From contig NZ_SLYB01000011.1 of assembly GCF_004340985.1 (NCBI RefSeq), forward strand, positions 4,335 to 68,334: 64,000 nt of DNA. Reading direction: 5' to 3'. The stretch's first letter is position 1. Each line of letters opens with the position of its first letter. This DNA is from Cricetibacter osteomyelitidis (lineage in GTDB: Bacteria > Pseudomonadota > Gammaproteobacteria > Enterobacterales > Pasteurellaceae). A program made the translations under genes and the position numbers. The notes beneath the pieces were generated by a model that saw only the letters and a list, made by a program, of their open reading frames with translations, made no database searches and was not told where the DNA came from. Positions 9,101 through 18,530 of this stretch are shown here, piece after piece.

Positions 9101-10363
9101 ATGTTAAAAAGAAATATGAACATCGCTGACTACGATTCCGAATTATGGGAAGCAATCCAAAATGAAGATCGCCGCCAAGAGGAACATATTGAATTAATCG
9201 CCTCCGAAAACTATGCCAGCCCTCGGGTGATGCAGGCTCAAGGTTCACAATTAACCAATAAATATGCGGAAGGTTATCCGGGTAAACGTTACTACGGCGG
9301 TTGTGAATACGTGGATATCGTTGAACAATTAGCAATTGACCGTGCAAAAGAATTATTCGGTGCAGACTATGCTAACGTGCAACCTCACTCAGGGTCACAA
9401 GCTAATGCAGCAGTTTATATGGCGTTACTTGAGCCGGGCGACACTATTTTAGGCATGAGCCTGGCACACGGCGGTCACTTAACCCACGGTGCTTCAGTGA
9501 GCTTCTCCGGTAAAATCTATAAAGCGGCACAATACGGTATTACCGCCGAAGGTTTAATCGATTATGATGCGTTACGTCAACAGGCTCTTGAAGTCAAACC
9601 AAAAATGTTAGTTGCCGGTTTCTCTGCTTACTCACAAGTGGTCGATTGGGCAAAAATGCGTGAAATCGCTGATGAAGTGGGTGCTTACTTATTCGTTGAT
9701 ATGGCACACGTTGCAGGCCTTATTGCTGCAGGTATCTATCCTAATCCGGTTCCACACGCACATATCGTGACAACCACAACTCACAAAACCTTAGCAGGTC
9801 CGCGCGGCGGTTTGATCTTATCCGCATCCGGCGATGAAGATATGTACAAAAAATTACAAAGTGCGGTATTCCCGGCCGGTCAAGGTGGTCCATTAATGCA
9901 CGTGATCGCGGCAAAAGCGGTATGTTTCAAAGAAGCCATGGAACCGGAATTTAAAGCTTATCAAGCTCAAGTATTGAAAAACGCACAAGCGATGGTTGAA
10001 GTGTTTAAACAACGCGGTTTTGATGTGGTTTCTAACGGCACTGAAAACCACTTATTCCTTGTAAGCTTCATCAAACAAGGTTTAACCGGTAAAGCAGTGG
10101 ATGCCGCATTAGGTGCGGCAAACATCACCGTAAACAAAAACTCCGTACCAAACGATCCGCAAAAACCGTTTGTGACTTCCGGTATCCGTGTTGGTACGCC
10201 ATCTGTAACCCGTCGCGGCTTCAATGAAGCTGATGTAACGGCACTTGCAGGCTGGATGTGTGATGTTATCGACAGTATCGGTAAAGATAATCACGAAGCG
10301 GTAATCGAAGCAACCAAACAAAAAGTACTTGATATCTGCAAACGTTTACCGGTTTATGCTTAA
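9101..10363 (+). CDS. glyA: Serine hydroxymethyltransferase
   Basis: A 420-residue PLP enzyme interconverting serine and glycine while loading one-carbon units on tetrahydrofolate. The PLP lysine is K229 in [14 protein letters not shown], the same number as in E. coli. Other conserved blocks are [13 protein letters not shown] (about 31-43), [11 protein letters not shown] and DMAHVAGL. The ATG at 9101 ([12 protein letters not shown]) follows AAGGACTACATCA. It feeds glycine to PurD and one-carbon units to PurH, so its place beside purHD makes metabolic sense although it has its own leader. Its last 8 bp overlap the next gene. Confidence 0.98.
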   Translation: MLKRNMNIADYDSELWEAIQNEDRRQEEHIELIASENYASPRVMQAQGSQLTNKYAEGYPGKRYYGGCEYVDIVEQLAIDRAKELFGADYANVQPHSGSQANAAVYMALLEPGDTILGMSLAHGGHLTHGASVSFSGKIYKAAQYGITAEGLIDYDALRQQALEVKPKMLVAGFSAYSQVVDWAKMREIADEVGAYLFVDMAHVAGLIAAGIYPNPVPHAHIVTTTTHKTLAGPRGGLILSASGDEDMYKKLQSAVFPAGQGGPLMHVIAAKAVCFKEAMEPEFKAYQAQVLKNAQAMVEVFKQRGFDVVSNGTENHLFLVSFIKQGLTGKAVDAALGAANITVNKNSVPNDPQKPFVTSGIRVGTPSVTRRGFNEADVTALAGWMCDVIDSIGKDNHEAVIEATKQKVLDICKRLPVYA

Positions 10364-10640
10364 TTTCTACACAATATTTATCATTTATCTGGCGGCGGTG
10401 AATATCGCCGCTTATTTTTTAATGTATCGGGATAAACAACAAGCTAAAAAGAAAGCTCAACGTACCGCAGAAAACGTGTTTTTCTTATTGAGTTTTATGG
10501 GCGGTTTTATTGGATTACATCTCACTATGCAACATTTTAGGCATAAAACATTGCACCGCAGTTTTAAATTGGTTGTCATTATAAGTGCTTTATTTTGGTT
10601 GATTTTTTTGCCATTTTCACTATATTGGGTCACATATTAA
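10356..10640 (+). CDS. DUF1294 family small membrane protein
   Basis: A 94-residue protein starting at ATG 10356, inside the end of glyA (8-bp overlap in another frame), so translation is probably coupled. It has three hydrophobic stretches (about 5-21, 40-54, 71-90). The middle has [20 protein letters not shown], which matches the DUF1294 pattern of a glycine-rich helix followed by F-R-H-K-T. Function is unknown for the whole family. A basic segment [12 protein letters not shown] lies between the first two helices, presumably in the cytoplasm. Confidence 0.82.
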   Translation: MLNFYTIFIIYLAAVNIAAYFLMYRDKQQAKKKAQRTAENVFFLLSFMGGFIGLHLTMQHFRHKTLHRSFKLVVIISALFWLIFLPFSLYWVTY

Positions 10641-10665
10641 CCGTAAATTTCTTAAGGATATGATT

Positions 10666-11682
10666 ATGATTAACGCTCAACCTGTTACAATTTCATCCCT
10701 AACACCGCATCCGTCACTGGAATATTGGTCGGTATGCAAAGTCGAAGCATTATTTGAAACCCCGTTTCTTGACTTAATCTACAAAGCGGCACAAATTCAC
10801 CGCGAACATTTCAATCCGAAAGCAATTCAACTTTCCACCCTAATGTCCATCAAAACCGGCGGTTGCCCGGAGGATTGCAGTTACTGTCCGCAGTCTGCCC
10901 GTTATCAAACGGGAGTGCAAAATCAACAGTTATTAGACGTTAACGAAATCGTGGAAAAAGCCAAAATTGCTAAATCCCGCGGTGCCAACCGTTTTTGTAT
11001 GGGAGCCGCTTGGCGTGGACCGAAACCGAAAGATATGGAAAAAGTGACGGAAATTATTAAAGCCGTTAAATCTTTGGGCTTGGAAACTTGCGGAACTTTC
11101 GGTTTATTGCAAGACGGTATGGCAGAAGATCTGAAAGAAGCAGGACTAGATTATTATAATCACAATCTTGATACGGCACCGGAACATTATAGTGAAATTA
11201 TCGGTACCCGCCGTTTTGATGATCGTATCAATACATTAGGTAAAGTACGTAATGCCGGTTTAAAAGTCTGCTGTGGTGGAATTATTGGTATGAATGAAAC
11301 CCGCAAAGAGCGTGCGGGTTTAATTGCCAGCCTTGCCAACTTAGATCCTCAACCGGAATCGGTGCCGATTAATCAGTTAGTGCAAGTGGAAGGTACTCCT
11401 CTGTTTGATGCGGAAAAATTAGATTGGACGGAGTTTGTTCGTACTATTGCCGTTGCCCGTATTACAATGCCGAAAAGCTATGTGCGTTTATCTGCCGGTC
11501 GTCAAGGCATGTCGGAAGAAATGCAGGCTATGTGCTTTATGGCAGGGGCAAATTCCATTTTCTACGGTGATAAATTATTGATTACGGAAAACCCTGAAGA
11601 AGACGGCGATCAGCTGTTAATGGCTAAATTAGATTTAGAACCTGAAACTGCGGAAAATCGTTATCCGTTGGATCGTAATTAA
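10666..11682 (+). CDS. bioB: Biotin synthase
   Basis: A 338-residue radical SAM enzyme that inserts sulfur into dethiobiotin. The radical SAM cluster motif is C67-x3-C71-x2-C74 ([13 protein letters not shown]). Further signatures are [30 protein letters not shown] and a late SAGRQGMS, whose Arg lies near the second Fe-S cluster. The ATG at 10666 lies 7 bp after AAGGA; an ATG at 10660 is too close to that site. No other bio genes are adjacent. It ends at a strong terminator facing afuC. Confidence 0.97.
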   Translation: MINAQPVTISSLTPHPSLEYWSVCKVEALFETPFLDLIYKAAQIHREHFNPKAIQLSTLMSIKTGGCPEDCSYCPQSARYQTGVQNQQLLDVNEIVEKAKIAKSRGANRFCMGAAWRGPKPKDMEKVTEIIKAVKSLGLETCGTFGLLQDGMAEDLKEAGLDYYNHNLDTAPEHYSEIIGTRRFDDRINTLGKVRNAGLKVCCGGIIGMNETRKERAGLIASLANLDPQPESVPINQLVQVEGTPLFDAEKLDWTEFVRTIAVARITMPKSYVRLSAGRQGMSEEMQAMCFMAGANSIFYGDKLLITENPEEDGDQLLMAKLDLEPETAENRYPLDRN

Positions 11683-11704
11683 ATTCAACAGGCTGTAAAT
11701 ACCT

Positions 11705-11746
11705 AAAGTGCGGTGAAAAAATTTTTATTTTTCACCGCACTTTTTT
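11705..11746 (+). terminator. Inverted uptake-signal terminator between bioB and afuC
   Basis: AAAGTGCGGTGAAAAA (11705-11720) pairs perfectly with TTTTTCACCGCACTTT (11728-11743), followed by T residues to 11746. The stem is built from two uptake signals in opposite orientation. It lies between convergent genes and probably serves both. Confidence 0.92.
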
Positions 11747-11755
11747 ACACCGGAA

Positions 11756-12808
11756 TTACTCCCTATTTAATAAAAATACACCCTGTTCAGAAAAATGCAC
11801 ATAGGCTTGTTTTAAATCACCGTTAAACTGCTCCGGGCGGCTGTTGACCAATAATTCTTGTCCGTGCCATTCGGCAACAATTTCCCAATGATTGCCCATA
11901 TACACCGCACTTTTAATTGTGCAGCGTTGAGCTTCACCGCCTTCGGTTTTAAGTGTAACGGCTTCCGGTCGCACACCGACCATACATTCACCGTCGACAA
12001 TATTAAAGTGCGGTGCATTTTCTAAAGAAAATTCATAACCGTTTACGTTCACTTTATTTTGTTGCAAAATTGCAGGGAAAATACTGGATTCGCCCATAAA
12101 GTTGGCTAAAAACAATGAATTAGGTTGTTGATACAACGTTTTCGCCGGAGCTTTTTGCATGATTCTGCCTTTGTTCATCACTATCACTTCATCGGATACC
12201 GCAAACGCTTCCGTTTGATCGTGGGTCACATAAAGAGATGTAATACCCAAACGCTGTTGTAATTCGCGGATTTTTTCCCGCATTGAACGGCGTAAGTTGG
12301 CATCCAAGTTACTCAAAGGTTCATCAAACAGTAACACTTTCGGTTTCAACACCAAGGCGCGAGCCAATGCCACCCGTTGTTGTTGACCACCGGAAATTTG
12401 ATCCACAAAGCGATCTTCAAATCCGCCCAAATCCACCAACTCCAAAGCCTCTTTTACTCGTTGTTGGCGTTCTTCTTTGCCCACACCCTGCATTTTCAAA
12501 CCATAGCCCACATTATCACCAATGCTCATATGCGGGAACAACGCATAAGATTGGAAAACAATACAAATATCGCGATGTTGAATCGCCGATTTCGTCACAT
12601 CTTCACCGTCAATAAAAATTTGACCGGAAGTCGGGTTCTCCAGACCTGCCACCAAACGCAATACGGTGGTTTTACCGCAACCGGACGGGCCTAGCAATGT
12701 CACCATGGTGCCACGTTTAATCACTAAATCCAAATCGTCAATCACCACGGATTTACTAAAAGCTTTAGTGATATTTTTTAATACTAAGAAATTATCGTTT
12801 TGAGACAT
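11756..12808 (-). CDS. afuC: AfuC/FbpC-type ABC transporter ATP-binding protein
   Basis: A 350-residue ATPase. Walker A is GPSGCGKTT (40-48), the signature SGGQQQR starts at 139, Walker B VLLFDEP is at 158-164, and the switch region is YVTHDQ. A C-terminal TOBE-like regulatory domain follows (about 240-350). It energises import by the AfuB permease with AfuA as binding protein. It lies 65 bp downstream of afuB on the minus strand. Names in this family (ferric transporter) come from similarity; AfuABC of Actinobacillus pleuropneumoniae was shown to import sugar phosphates, which fits the CRP site before afuA better than iron. Confidence 0.93.
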   Translation of the reverse strand: MSQNDNFLVLKNITKAFSKSVVIDDLDLVIKRGTMVTLLGPSGCGKTTVLRLVAGLENPTSGQIFIDGEDVTKSAIQHRDICIVFQSYALFPHMSIGDNVGYGLKMQGVGKEERQQRVKEALELVDLGGFEDRFVDQISGGQQQRVALARALVLKPKVLLFDEPLSNLDANLRRSMREKIRELQQRLGITSLYVTHDQTEAFAVSDEVIVMNKGRIMQKAPAKTLYQQPNSLFLANFMGESSIFPAILQQNKVNVNGYEFSLENAPHFNIVDGECMVGVRPEAVTLKTEGGEAQRCTIKSAVYMGNHWEIVAEWHGQELLVNSRPEQFNGDLKQAYVHFSEQGVFLLNRE

Positions 12809-12873
12809 ATTTATTTACCTTAATTCAAATATTCTGTGCCTACTTTCGGTGGACAATAAATGCCCCCTACGGA

Positions 12874-14931
12874 TCAGTTCATTTTTTTCGCTTTGGAACG
12901 AGAGATACGGGTATCGCCCACCAACCAGTCGAATAATAAAATAATACTCATCATCACTACGATTAAAATTGAACCGTAAGCAATGGCTACACCATATTCG
13001 CCGTCTTCTACACGGTTTAAAATATAGGCGGTGGCAACGCGGGTATCGGCGGTAACTAAGAAGATAATCGCACTCACCGTGGTCATCGCACGCACGAAAC
13101 TGGTGACCAACGCGGATAATAATGCCGGTTTCAACAATGGAAAGACGATAAACCAAATGGTTTTAAAAGAGCTGCCTTTAAGAGATAAAGAAGCTTCGTC
13201 CAAAGATTTGTCCAACTGTCCCAGCCCCGCGATGGCGGCACGCATCCCAATCGGCAAATCACGCATGACCATAGAAATAATGATGATAATTCCTGTGCCA
13301 GTGATATACATCGGAGCATCGTTAAAAGCGAGAATATAAGACACCCCGGCAACGGTTCCCGGCACGGCAAAGCACAACATGGTTAAAAATTCCAAAGTTT
13401 TTTTACCCTGAAAATCTTTACGCACCACAATATACGCAATCAATAAGCCGAAAAGTGCGGTCAATGGTGCGGCAATTCCTGCATAAATCATGGTGTTGAT
13501 CAATGACGGCCAAGCCCCGTCGCTTAAACCTTGTCCGAACAGCATTTGGTAGTTATTTAAAGTAAAGGTGTAATCCACGCCCCAGTTCACGGTAAAGCTG
13601 CCATAGAAAATACTGCCGTATAACACCAAATTGAATAATACCCAGAAACCGAGCAAGGCAATAATCGCTGATTTTAATCCGCCCGGCAGATCTTGCACGT
13701 CACCGCGATAGGATTTACCGGAAACCGTGACATAAGATCGGTTGCCAATCCACATATATTGCACGACGAAAACCAATAAAGAGAAAATCAATAACATAGA
13801 ACCCAATGTACTGGCAGAAGCATAATCCAGTTGCGAACCGGCGATATAGAAATAGATTTGCGTAGCAATCACGTCAAAACTACCACCCAATACCAACGGA
13901 TTACTGAAATCGGCCAAAGATTGGATAAACACGATCAAGAATGAATTTGCCAATGCAGGACGCAACAACGGGAAAATAATGTTATAGAAAGTTTGATAAC
14001 GATTCGCCCGCAGTGTGTAAGAGGCTTCTTCAATGGACGGATGAATGGATTTCAATGCACCGTCTAAAATCATAAAAGAAATGGGGGCGAATGCCAAAAT
14101 CTGTGCAATGGCAATACCGTTAAAACCGTATAACCAGTTATGCTCTTTAAAGCCGAAATAAGTATCTAAAAATTCCGTGACATAACCGGAACGTCCTAAC
14201 ATCAATGTTACGCCAAGTCCCACTACAAACGGCGGTGTTACGATAGGCAAAATCGAGAAAATTTTACCGATAAATGCCGTGCGTTTGGCTATGCGAGTGG
14301 TATAAAGCGCAAAAGCCAAACCAAAAAAGGTTGAAACCAATCCCACAAAACCGGAAAGCAATAAAGAATTGGAAATAACCCGAACAATATAGTTTTGATT
14401 TAAAATTCGCCAAACTTGCTCCGGTGAAAAAGTATCGCCGTCATAAAACATTGATACAAAAATGGCCAGAGTCGGATACACGATAAAGAAAAAGATCAAT
14501 AAAATAATTGCCAACAATGAAGCAATAATAAATTTATCCCCTTGCATCACCTTCAGTTTTGCCAAAGAAAGTGTGGCAAGCGCGCTCAAACTAGTGATTA
14601 AAATAATCACCGAATAGCCCATACTCACTTTATAAATCGTGGCGGTAACAAAAGAAAATACCGCAATAAAAGCAATCAGTGCCAATTCAAGTTTAGCTTG
14701 TTTTTCCGTAGAAAATTTGCCGAGCGGAATAAACCAAAATAATGCCAATAAAGCAAACCATAGCCAAGTTATATTGGCTGACGACCATCCCATCGCCTCC
14801 CAAAATTCATCGGCCGTGGACTCTAATAATCCGTAATCCAGTGCCATAGAGGGCAAAACCAAGAAGGCTAAAAAAGCCAACAAGATCCAAAAATTTGTTG
14901 ACTGAAATAGAGAATTTTTTGCGGAATTCAT
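12874..14931 (-). CDS. afuB: AfuB-type fused ABC transporter permease
   Basis: A 685-residue integral membrane protein formed of two permease halves fused in one chain, as in FbpB/AfuB. About twelve to fourteen hydrophobic helices can be seen. Each half has an EAA-type coupling loop: EEASYTLRANRYQTFYNIIFPLLRPAL in the first and DEASLSLKGSSFKTIWFIVFPLLKPAL in the second. These loops contact the AfuC ATPase. The N-terminal region (about 1-150) carries extra helices before the first permease domain. It lies between afuA, from which it is separated by a hairpin attenuator, and afuC. Confidence 0.94.
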   Translation of the reverse strand: MNSAKNSLFQSTNFWILLAFLAFLVLPSMALDYGLLESTADEFWEAMGWSSANITWLWFALLALFWFIPLGKFSTEKQAKLELALIAFIAVFSFVTATIYKVSMGYSVIILITSLSALATLSLAKLKVMQGDKFIIASLLAIILLIFFFIVYPTLAIFVSMFYDGDTFSPEQVWRILNQNYIVRVISNSLLLSGFVGLVSTFFGLAFALYTTRIAKRTAFIGKIFSILPIVTPPFVVGLGVTLMLGRSGYVTEFLDTYFGFKEHNWLYGFNGIAIAQILAFAPISFMILDGALKSIHPSIEEASYTLRANRYQTFYNIIFPLLRPALANSFLIVFIQSLADFSNPLVLGGSFDVIATQIYFYIAGSQLDYASASTLGSMLLIFSLLVFVVQYMWIGNRSYVTVSGKSYRGDVQDLPGGLKSAIIALLGFWVLFNLVLYGSIFYGSFTVNWGVDYTFTLNNYQMLFGQGLSDGAWPSLINTMIYAGIAAPLTALFGLLIAYIVVRKDFQGKKTLEFLTMLCFAVPGTVAGVSYILAFNDAPMYITGTGIIIIISMVMRDLPIGMRAAIAGLGQLDKSLDEASLSLKGSSFKTIWFIVFPLLKPALLSALVTSFVRAMTTVSAIIFLVTADTRVATAYILNRVEDGEYGVAIAYGSILIVVMMSIILLFDWLVGDTRISRSKAKKMN

Positions 14932-14958
14932 ACTACCTCGCAGTAAATAAAATAATAA

Positions 14959-15001
14959 AAGTGCGGTCGTTTTAAAAATTTTCTTAAAATGTACCGCACT
15001 T
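14959..15001 (-). terminator. Hairpin between afuA and afuB made of inverted uptake signals
   Basis: AAGTGCGGT (14959-14967) and ACCGCACTT (14993-15001) form a stem extended by a TTTTAA/TTAAAA pairing inside. Read on the minus strand it is followed by TTTTATTATTTTATT. It probably stops part of the transcripts after afuA, giving more binding protein than permease, a common arrangement in ABC import operons. Confidence 0.75.
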
Positions 15002-15013
15002 GCTTAAAAAAGT

Positions 15014-16054
15014 TTATTTCGCCAATTTGACCTCATCAACCCATTTATTGATCAAACGCTTACGTTCATCTGCCGCACCGTATTTTTCAAAATCGTAGTT
15101 GATTAAATTAAGTTTGCTCGGGTCGAATGCCACCGGCGATTGTTCAGCAGTTTTATTGATTAAAGTCTGTAAAGATTCGCCTTTTTTCCATGCTAATTCC
15201 TGGCCTTCTTTAGATAGCACAAAATCCACAAATAATTTTGCATTATCTAAGTTGCGAGCACCTTTCAGAATACTCACGCCGCCTAATTCATAACCAGTAC
15301 CTTCGCAGGGTACTATCATTTCCAATGGTGCACCGTTTTGTTTTTCAAGTGCGTAATCGTGTAAGAAACCGATACCGACTGCCGCTTCACCGCGAGCGGT
15401 ATTGCGGGACGGTGTAACGCCCGATTTTGTATATTGCGAAATATTCGGATGTAATGCTTTGAAATAATTGAAAGCTTCATCTTCCCCCCACAATTGGGTA
15501 AAGGTGGCAATAGCCGTATAAGCCGTACCGGAACTTTGCGGATCAGCTATTTGGATCTCACCTTTCAGACGCGGATCCGTTAAGTCTTTCCAGCATTTTG
15601 GCATTTCAGTAATACCGAGTTTTTTCAAACGTTCCGTATTCACCCCAAATCCTAAAATTCCCATATATACGGCAGAACTATAATTGCCTTTCATTTTTGC
15701 CGGATCTTGGAAACGTTCGACGATTTGATCAACATTTGGCGAGCGATACGGTTGTAATAATCCTAATTCACCTGCTTGAGATTGCGGATCCAATGTGCCG
15801 CCATGCCATACATCCGCTTGAGGGTTATTTTTTTCCGCTTCGATTTTTGCGAAAGTGCTACCGGATCCATTACGAATAAAAGATGTTTTTACATCATATT
15901 TCTCACCAAAAGCTTGAGTTACCGTTTCACACAGAATATTCGTGGCACTACAATATACAACCAACCGCCCTTTGGCTTCCACCGACTGTGCTGTAAATAG
16001 TAAACCGCCTAAAAGAGCGGTCGAAATTGCAAAAGAAATGCTTGAACGCTTCAT
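15014..16054 (-). CDS. afuA: AfuA-type periplasmic substrate-binding protein
   Basis: A 346-residue exported binding protein. The signal peptide is residues 1-27 (MKRSSISFAIS... SVEA-KGR). The mature protein is a type II periplasmic binding fold (LVVYCSATNILCETV, ADVWHGGTLDPQSQAGELG, GFLHDYALEKQNGAPLEMIVPCEGTGYELGG). The paired Tyr-Tyr that ligates iron in FbpA is absent (SSGTAYTA at the equivalent place), arguing against a ferric-ion transporter. Close relatives in Actinobacillus bind hexose and heptose phosphates. First gene of afuABC, behind AAGGAG, with a CRP site upstream. Confidence 0.92.
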   Translation of the reverse strand: MKRSSISFAISTALLGGLLFTAQSVEAKGRLVVYCSATNILCETVTQAFGEKYDVKTSFIRNGSGSTFAKIEAEKNNPQADVWHGGTLDPQSQAGELGLLQPYRSPNVDQIVERFQDPAKMKGNYSSAVYMGILGFGVNTERLKKLGITEMPKCWKDLTDPRLKGEIQIADPQSSGTAYTAIATFTQLWGEDEAFNYFKALHPNISQYTKSGVTPSRNTARGEAAVGIGFLHDYALEKQNGAPLEMIVPCEGTGYELGGVSILKGARNLDNAKLFVDFVLSKEGQELAWKKGESLQTLINKTAEQSPVAFDPSKLNLINYDFEKYGAADERKRLINKWVDEVKLAK

Positions 16055-16114
16055 TAAAATACTCCTTGTCCATTAAAAAACGGTATTATTTTATGGCGAT
16101 ACATAAAAAATTTC

Positions 16115-16130
16115 TGTGAGTTAGCTCACA
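16115..16130. promoter_or_regulatory. Perfect CRP site between afuA and udk
   Basis: TGTGAGTTAGCTCACA is an exact TGTGA-N6-TCACA CRP box. On the minus strand a -10-like TAAAAT (16093-16088) would put the afuA start site near 16081, with the CRP centre at -41.5, class II geometry. Towards udk, TATAAT at 16169-16174 would place the site near -59, so an effect on udk is also possible. No Fur box is visible. Confidence 0.82.
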
Positions 16131-16205
16131 AAAACTATTTAATTACTGCTAAATGTTCAATTTTTATTTATAATCTAACAACTTTATCAATTATTTAGAG
16201 GTTAT

Positions 16206-16850
16206 ATGTTAAATCAGCCCGCTTGCATTATTATTGCCATTGCCGGCGCTTCCGCATCAGGTAAAAGTCTGATTGCCTCCACCGTATATAAAGAACTGTG
16301 CGAAGAGCTCGGCTGCAAAGAAATCGGCATTATTCCCGAAGACAGTTATTATAAAGACCAAACGCATTTAGCCTTTGAAGAACGTATCAAAACCAATTAC
16401 GATCATCCGAATTCAATGGACAGAGATTTATTGATCGAACATCTGCGGGCATTGAAAAAAGATCGGGCGGTGGATATTCCCGTGTATGATTATGTCACGC
16501 ATACCCGCACCGGCAAATATCAGCATTTTGAACCGCGGAAAATTATTATTTTAGAAGGTATTTTATTGCTCACCGACGAACGCGTGCGTAATGAAGTCAA
16601 TATTTCCGTGTTTGTAGATACGCCGTTGGATATTTGCTTTATCCGCCGTTTACAGCGGGATATGCAAGAACGCGGGCGTTCAATGGAATCCGTCGTGGAA
16701 CAATATCGTGCCACGGTACGTCCGATGTTTTTACAATTTATTGAACCGTCTAAGCAATATGCCGATATTATCATTCCGCGCGGTGGTAAAAACCGTACGG
16801 CAATCAATATGTTGAAAGCACAAATTATGCATTTGCTAGGCAAAAAATAA
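16206..16850 (+). CDS. udk: Uridine kinase
   Basis: A 214-residue P-loop kinase that phosphorylates uridine and cytidine with GTP or ATP in pyrimidine salvage. The P-loop is GASASGKS (14-21). Conserved [35 protein letters not shown] and a late RDMQERGRS match E. coli Udk. The start ATG follows TTAGAGG. A TATAAT at 16169-16174 is the probable -10. It leads the udk-dcd-asmA-like cluster, the same gene set that is linked in E. coli. Confidence 0.97.
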   Translation: MLNQPACIIIAIAGASASGKSLIASTVYKELCEELGCKEIGIIPEDSYYKDQTHLAFEERIKTNYDHPNSMDRDLLIEHLRALKKDRAVDIPVYDYVTHTRTGKYQHFEPRKIIILEGILLLTDERVRNEVNISVFVDTPLDICFIRRLQRDMQERGRSMESVVEQYRATVRPMFLQFIEPSKQYADIIIPRGGKNRTAINMLKAQIMHLLGKK

Positions 16851-16860
16851 GGATAAAAAA

Positions 16861-17445
16861 ATGAGATTATGCGATACCGATATTGAACGTTATTTAGATG
16901 ACGGCAAAATTGCCATTGAACCTCGACCAAGCAATGATAAAATCAATGGCGCTACCATTGATGTACGCTTGGGCAATTCTTTCCGCGTATTCCGCGAACA
17001 CTCCGCACCTTACATTGATTTAAGCGGGCCGAAAGAAGAAGTGACCGCACAATTGGAATCCGTGATGAGTGATGAAATCGTGATCCCTGATGATGAAGCC
17101 TTTTTCCTGCACCCCGGTGCGTTAGCGTTGGCAACAACCTTGGAATCCGTTAAACTGCCTGCCAATATCATCGGTTGGTTAGACGGTCGTTCATCATTGG
17201 CTCGCTTGGGATTAATGGTGCACGTTACCGCTCATCGTATCGATCCGGGTTGGGAAGGTAAAATCGTGTTGGAATTTTACAATTCCGGCAAATTGCCGTT
17301 GGCACTACGCCCGAATATGGTCATCGGCGCATTAAGTTTTGAAGTGCTCAGCGGTGAAGCTGCACGCCCATACAACCGCCGCCAAGATGCCAAATACAAA
17401 AACCAGCAAAGTGCGGTAGCAAGCCGTATTAATGAAGATAAATAG
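16861..17445 (+). CDS. dcd: dCTP deaminase
   Basis: A 194-residue trimeric enzyme converting dCTP to dUTP, the main source of dUMP for thymidylate synthesis. E138 in KIVLEFYN is the catalytic glutamate, the same number as in E. coli; [10 protein letters not shown] (109-118) and HRIDPGWEG (125-133) form the nucleotide-binding and catalytic loops. It sits 10 bp after udk behind AAGGATA, so co-expressed. The C-terminal lysine-rich part contains an uptake signal read as QSAV. Confidence 0.97.
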   Translation: MRLCDTDIERYLDDGKIAIEPRPSNDKINGATIDVRLGNSFRVFREHSAPYIDLSGPKEEVTAQLESVMSDEIVIPDDEAFFLHPGALALATTLESVKLPANIIGWLDGRSSLARLGLMVHVTAHRIDPGWEGKIVLEFYNSGKLPLALRPNMVIGALSFEVLSGEAARPYNRRQDAKYKNQQSAVASRINEDK

Positions 17446-17454
17446 GATTTGATT

Positions 17455-18495
17455 ATGTGGAAAAAGCTCGCTCTTGTTATTGGGATTTTGCTCGTTGCAA
17501 CAGCGGGTTTTTTGTATTATTTAAAATCTACCTTAGAAACTAAAGTGATTGATTTTGCCCGTCAACAAGGTATTACTTTAGCGGCTGAAAATATCGAATC
17601 CGATTTTTTGTCACAAAAATTACGCCTGAACAATATCAATTATAAAATCGGCAATATCGAATTGGAAAATATCAACGCAGAATTTTCAGGTATCCGCATT
17701 GAAACCACTCCGAATCCTAAAGTAAGTGCGGTAGAAAATAAAATAATTTTTAGATTCAACAACCGCTCATACAAGATCAGCCTGGCGAAAATCGCTTTGA
17801 CACAACAATCTAAATCACATTATCAAATTGAAACCGAACAAACTCAAATCAATCAATCAACTCGATTTGATTTAAACGGCGAGCTCACCAAAAAGAATTT
17901 TATTTTTCAAATCAAAGAAAAAAATAACGGTGAACTTAAAATCACACAAAATAATCAAACTACACAAATTAGCGGGCAAAATATTCCGACCAATTTAATT
18001 CAAGCCATTTTAAGCGCGCCCACAATGATTGATGGTATCAGCAATTTTAAGGCTGATATCGAACGCCGACAAAATCATTATTTAGGGCGAATTAATATTC
18101 AAACCAAAGACGGCGTGATGAACAACCTGAATTTATTAGAAATCGTCGCTCAGCGCCTACCGATTAATTATCAAAAAGACGAATTGGCACAAAAAAATAT
18201 CAATACTAAATTTGATTTAATGGACAGCGAATTTACCTTTACCGATAAAAAAATTAACGTGCAAAAAAGCCGAATCATAACCAAAGATCTGGTGGGATCA
18301 GGCGAAGGAGAAATGGATCTTGATTCCATGCAGTGTAATTTTATCATCAACCTGCAAACCAAAGATCCTAAATACGCCAAAATCACACTCCCGCTCCGTT
18401 TCTACGGTGACTGCCGTTCACCGCAGTATAAAATCGAAATCACCAAAGATTTTCGTGATGGATTGAAAAAGATGTTGAAAGAGAGGTTAAAATAA
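17455..18495 (+). CDS. AsmA-related inner-membrane anchored protein, short form
   Basis: A 346-residue protein with one N-terminal membrane helix (about 4-24) and a long periplasmic part rich in beta-strand, Asn, Gln and Lys. The position after udk-dcd and the C-terminal half (LNLLEIVAQRLP, FTDKKINVQKSRIITKDLVGSGEGEMDLDSMQCNF) recall the AsmA family, which acts in outer-membrane assembly or lipid transport. E. coli AsmA is about 617 residues, so this is a much reduced member. ATG 17455 is 7 bp after AGGA; a TTG six bases earlier is less likely. Confidence 0.72.
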   Translation: MWKKLALVIGILLVATAGFLYYLKSTLETKVIDFARQQGITLAAENIESDFLSQKLRLNNINYKIGNIELENINAEFSGIRIETTPNPKVSAVENKIIFRFNNRSYKISLAKIALTQQSKSHYQIETEQTQINQSTRFDLNGELTKKNFIFQIKEKNNGELKITQNNQTTQISGQNIPTNLIQAILSAPTMIDGISNFKADIERRQNHYLGRINIQTKDGVMNNLNLLEIVAQRLPINYQKDELAQKNINTKFDLMDSEFTFTDKKINVQKSRIITKDLVGSGEGEMDLDSMQCNFIINLQTKDPKYAKITLPLRFYGDCRSPQYKIEITKDFRDGLKKMLKERLK

Positions 18496-18530
18496 GAAAA
18501 ATTTGGATCGGTATTTGCCGACCCAATATA

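Noticed and set aside
12874-13370. Small minus-strand frames within afuB, such as one ending at 12815
   Set aside because: They overlap the conserved second permease half in another frame, lack ribosome sites, and show no family resemblance.
11756-16054. Ferric-iron ABC transporter (FbpABC)
   Set aside because: No Fur box, no paired Tyr iron ligand in the binding protein, and a perfect CRP site point to AfuABC-type sugar-phosphate uptake instead.
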